From an uncultured Moraxella sp. (lineage in GTDB: Bacteria > Pseudomonadota > Gammaproteobacteria > Pseudomonadales > Moraxellaceae), in NCBI GenBank assembly GCA_937975585.1, contig CALJUC010000241.1, forward strand, positions 1 to 5,103: DNA of 5,103 nucleotides, in the 5' to 3' direction. Numbering within the stretch: the stretch's first letter is position 1; each line of letters starts with the position of its first letter. The notes under the pieces are model-generated. The model saw only the letters and a program-made list of their open reading frames with translations. It made no database searches and was not told the DNA's origin. Shown here piece after piece: positions 5,097 through 5,103 of the stretch. Both the position numbers and the translations under genes were made by a program.

Positions 5097-5103
5097 TTGG
5101 GTG

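Overview
The window looks like a chromosomal segment of a gammaproteobacterium, most likely Moraxellaceae (the Acinetobacter / Psychrobacter / Moraxella-Faucicola group). This is an inference from the mesX-mesD gene pair, the protein sequences and the moderately AT-rich coding DNA. No ribosomal marker is present to confirm it.

Layout. Positions 1-483 are a very AT-rich flank with no assignable gene. It holds two exact TGAA-N5-TTCA sites of the MetR operator type and a plausible promoter for the first gene. Three plus-strand genes follow: mesX (DUF1852, 484-1476), mesD (a core methionine synthase without the folate-binding half, 1582-2610) and an HpaC-like flavin reductase (2777-3253). The reductase has its own candidate extended -10 promoter with inverted repeats around it. 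A perfect 23-bp inverted repeat (3327-3382) closes this block. On the minus strand, dsdA (D-serine ammonia-lyase, 3804-5096) converges on the block, and its 5' end lies at the window edge.

How the genes fit together. MesD family enzymes make methionine from homocysteine without folate and are known to need MesX. A reduced-flavin supplier next door fits an oxygen-dependent reaction, with the reductase delivering reduced flavin to MesX. That coupling is inference. The MetR-like site at 380-392 is centred about 64 bp upstream of the predicted transcription start, the usual position for a LysR-type activator, so the cluster may respond to homocysteine.

The most unusual part is the 263-bp stretch between the two strong hairpins in the apparently empty 3254-3803 gap. 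On the plus strand it holds ten GGA triplets against one TCC. Four of the GGAs sit in the loops of short perfect or near-perfect hairpins, and the stretch ends in an excellent intrinsic terminator. This is the architecture of CsrA/RsmA-sequestering small RNAs (CsrB, RsmX/Y/Z). A sequence close to the GacA upstream activating element (TGTAAG-N6-CTTACA) is centred about 66 bp upstream of the predicted start. I propose an unannotated Csr/Rsm-type sRNA here.
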